The notes under the pieces were generated by a model. It searched no databases, was not told the DNA's origin, and saw only the letters and a program-made list of their open reading frames with translations. From the NCBI GenBank assembly GCA_023150615.1, contig JAKLKO010000016.1, forward strand, positions 19,916 through 83,915: 64,000 nt of DNA, read 5' to 3'. The translations under genes and the position numbers were made by a program. Every line of letters begins with the position of its first letter. The stretch's first letter is position 1. This DNA comes from Phycisphaerae bacterium. Lineage in GTDB: Bacteria > Planctomycetota > Phycisphaerae > UBA1845 > UTPLA1. Shown one piece after another: positions 63,234 through 64,000 of the stretch.

Positions 63234-64000
63234 ATGGCCCGCCCGATCCCGCTACTGGCAGTCGCAATCGACTCGTGCTGCTGGGAGTACCTGCAACCGT
63301 TGCTGGACGGCGGCCGCTGCCCGACACTTGCCGCGCTGGCGAGTCGGGGCGCGCGAGGTCGGGTCAATTCCGCGATCATCCCCGTCAGTCCGACCGCGTG
63401 GTCGTCGTTCATCACGGGCAAGACGCCCGCGCACCATGGCGTCTTCGAGTGGCAGGTCCGCAAACCCGGCGGCCTGCTGGTCCGTCCCGTTACCGCCGCC
63501 GACCGTCACGGCGCGCCTTTCTGGGAGTACATCAACGCGGCCGGTCGCCGCGTCGGCGTCGTGGCGATTCCGGTCACGTATCCGGCGCCGGCCCTGAACG
63601 GCTTCTTTTTCTCGGGGTTCGATACGCCGCCCGTCACGACCGGATTCGCGCACCCGCCCGATCTCTTCGCGGCACTCGGGCCCGCGCTGGCGGCGCGGAC
63701 TGAGTGCCTTCTGCCCGTCCGCGCGCGGCACGGACCTTCGCTCGACGGCGTCCCCGAGGCGGATTTCGACCGCGCGCTGACGGACGCGACGATCGAGTGG
63801 CAACGCCGTCTTGACGTGGACTGCCTCGTCATCAACTACATGAGCTTCGATCACCTGAATCACTCCGTACGCGACGTCCGCGTGCTCCATCGCTGTCTGG
63901 AGAACATCGATGCGCAGATCGCGCGCCTGCTGGAGGCCGTGCGGCCGGAATCGACGCTGGTCTTTTCCGACCATGGCGCGGTGCGGAACGCCGGCGCGTT
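63234..64000 (+). CDS. Alkaline-phosphatase-superfamily (type I phosphodiesterase/nucleotide pyrophosphatase-like) protein, cut by window edge
   Basis: First 255 residues, open to the last base. N-terminus PIPLLAVAIDSCCWEYLQPL gives the metal-binding Asp of the fold; SPTAWSSFITGKTPAHHGVFEW carries the nucleophile region; NYMSFDHLNHSVRD supplies metal-binding Asp and His; STLVFSDHGAVRN is the SDHG metal motif. These are standard for the planctomycete and actinobacterial subgroup of phosphodiesterase-like enzymes. GAGGG lies about ten bases before the ATG. The long structured leader upstream suggests regulation at the RNA level. The C-terminus is not visible. Confidence 0.85.
   Translation, partial: MARPIPLLAVAIDSCCWEYLQPLLDGGRCPTLAALASRGARGRVNSAIIPVSPTAWSSFITGKTPAHHGVFEWQVRKPGGLLVRPVTAADRHGAPFWEYINAAGRRVGVVAIPVTYPAPALNGFFFSGFDTPPVTTGFAHPPDLFAALGPALAARTECLLPVRARHGPSLDGVPEADFDRALTDATIEWQRRLDVDCLVINYMSFDHLNHSVRDVRVLHRCLENIDAQIARLLEAVRPESTLVFSDHGAVRNAGA

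Overview
The window is GC-rich, densely coded bacterial chromosome. It contains no rRNA, insertion sequence, integrase, CRISPR array or phage gene that I can recognise. Several traits together point to a planctomycete, probably Phycisphaerae-like: neighbouring secreted paralogs that end in a dockerin or a PEP-CTERM anchor, a pseudopilin beside them, a Ser/Thr-kinase-fold protein with a large extracytoplasmic part, an LspA with an internal insertion, an ECF sigma/anti-sigma pair, and many short overlapping operons. The assignment rests on protein features only.

Layout. 1-4.6 kb: end of a dTDP-glucose 4,6-dehydratase, a REC-GGDEF-REC-GAF-HD-GYP signalling protein and a thioredoxin-fold protein. 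4.6-11 kb (minus strand): a lysine 6-aminotransferase/aldehyde dehydrogenase pair, LspA, a DksA-like protein, IscX and a DUF1015 protein, plus a probable 44-residue ORF. 11-14.3 kb: an SGNH hydrolase and two family 2 glycosyltransferases. 14.4-19.7 kb: ECF sigma factor, anti-sigma factor and beta-propeller lipoprotein, then a membrane kinase-like protein whose catalytic Asp is replaced. 20-24.6 kb: an RND efflux pair. 24.7-30.4 kb: a fumarylacetoacetase-family hydrolase, two membrane proteins, the dockerin/PEP-CTERM paralogs and a pseudopilin. 30.7-42.2 kb (plus strand): acetyl-CoA synthetase, a DUF3052-like protein, HAD phosphatase, ABC permease and ATPase, VTT membrane protein, LolA-like protein, DUF192 lipoprotein, SpoIIE-type phosphatase, hypoxanthine phosphoribosyltransferase, PH-domain protein and a helical secreted protein. 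42.1-44.5 kb: a sigma-70 region-2 protein and a locally AT-rich patch with two orphan genes. 44.7-47.5 kb (minus): coaX, a short mnmE-like GTPase and truB. 47.7-48.7 kb: tRNA-Leu(UAA), a DinB-fold protein and tRNA-Ser(GCU).

49.2-57.9 kb is a metal-handling block: a Met-rich membrane protein and methyltransferase on plus; on minus a CzcA/CusA-type pump, its adaptor, a His-rich protein and a lipidated CbiX-like protein behind a promoter with a Fur-type palindrome. A thioredoxin-type arsenate reductase closes the block. 58.1-62.8 kb carries a triple-repeat secreted protein, a DUF4105 (Lnb) membrane protein and a DUF900 lipoprotein hydrolase. The window ends in an alkaline-phosphatase-superfamily gene preceded by a strong-looking promoter and a highly structured leader.

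Most worth following up: the structured leader at 62.96-63.1 kb, the Fur-like operator and lipidated chelatase at 56-57 kb, the kinase without its catalytic Asp, the paralogs with swapped anchoring modules, the truncated MnmE-like GTPase, the region-2-only sigma-like protein, an orphan intrinsic terminator at 47.66 kb, and a hypoxanthine phosphoribosyltransferase that looks leaderless.
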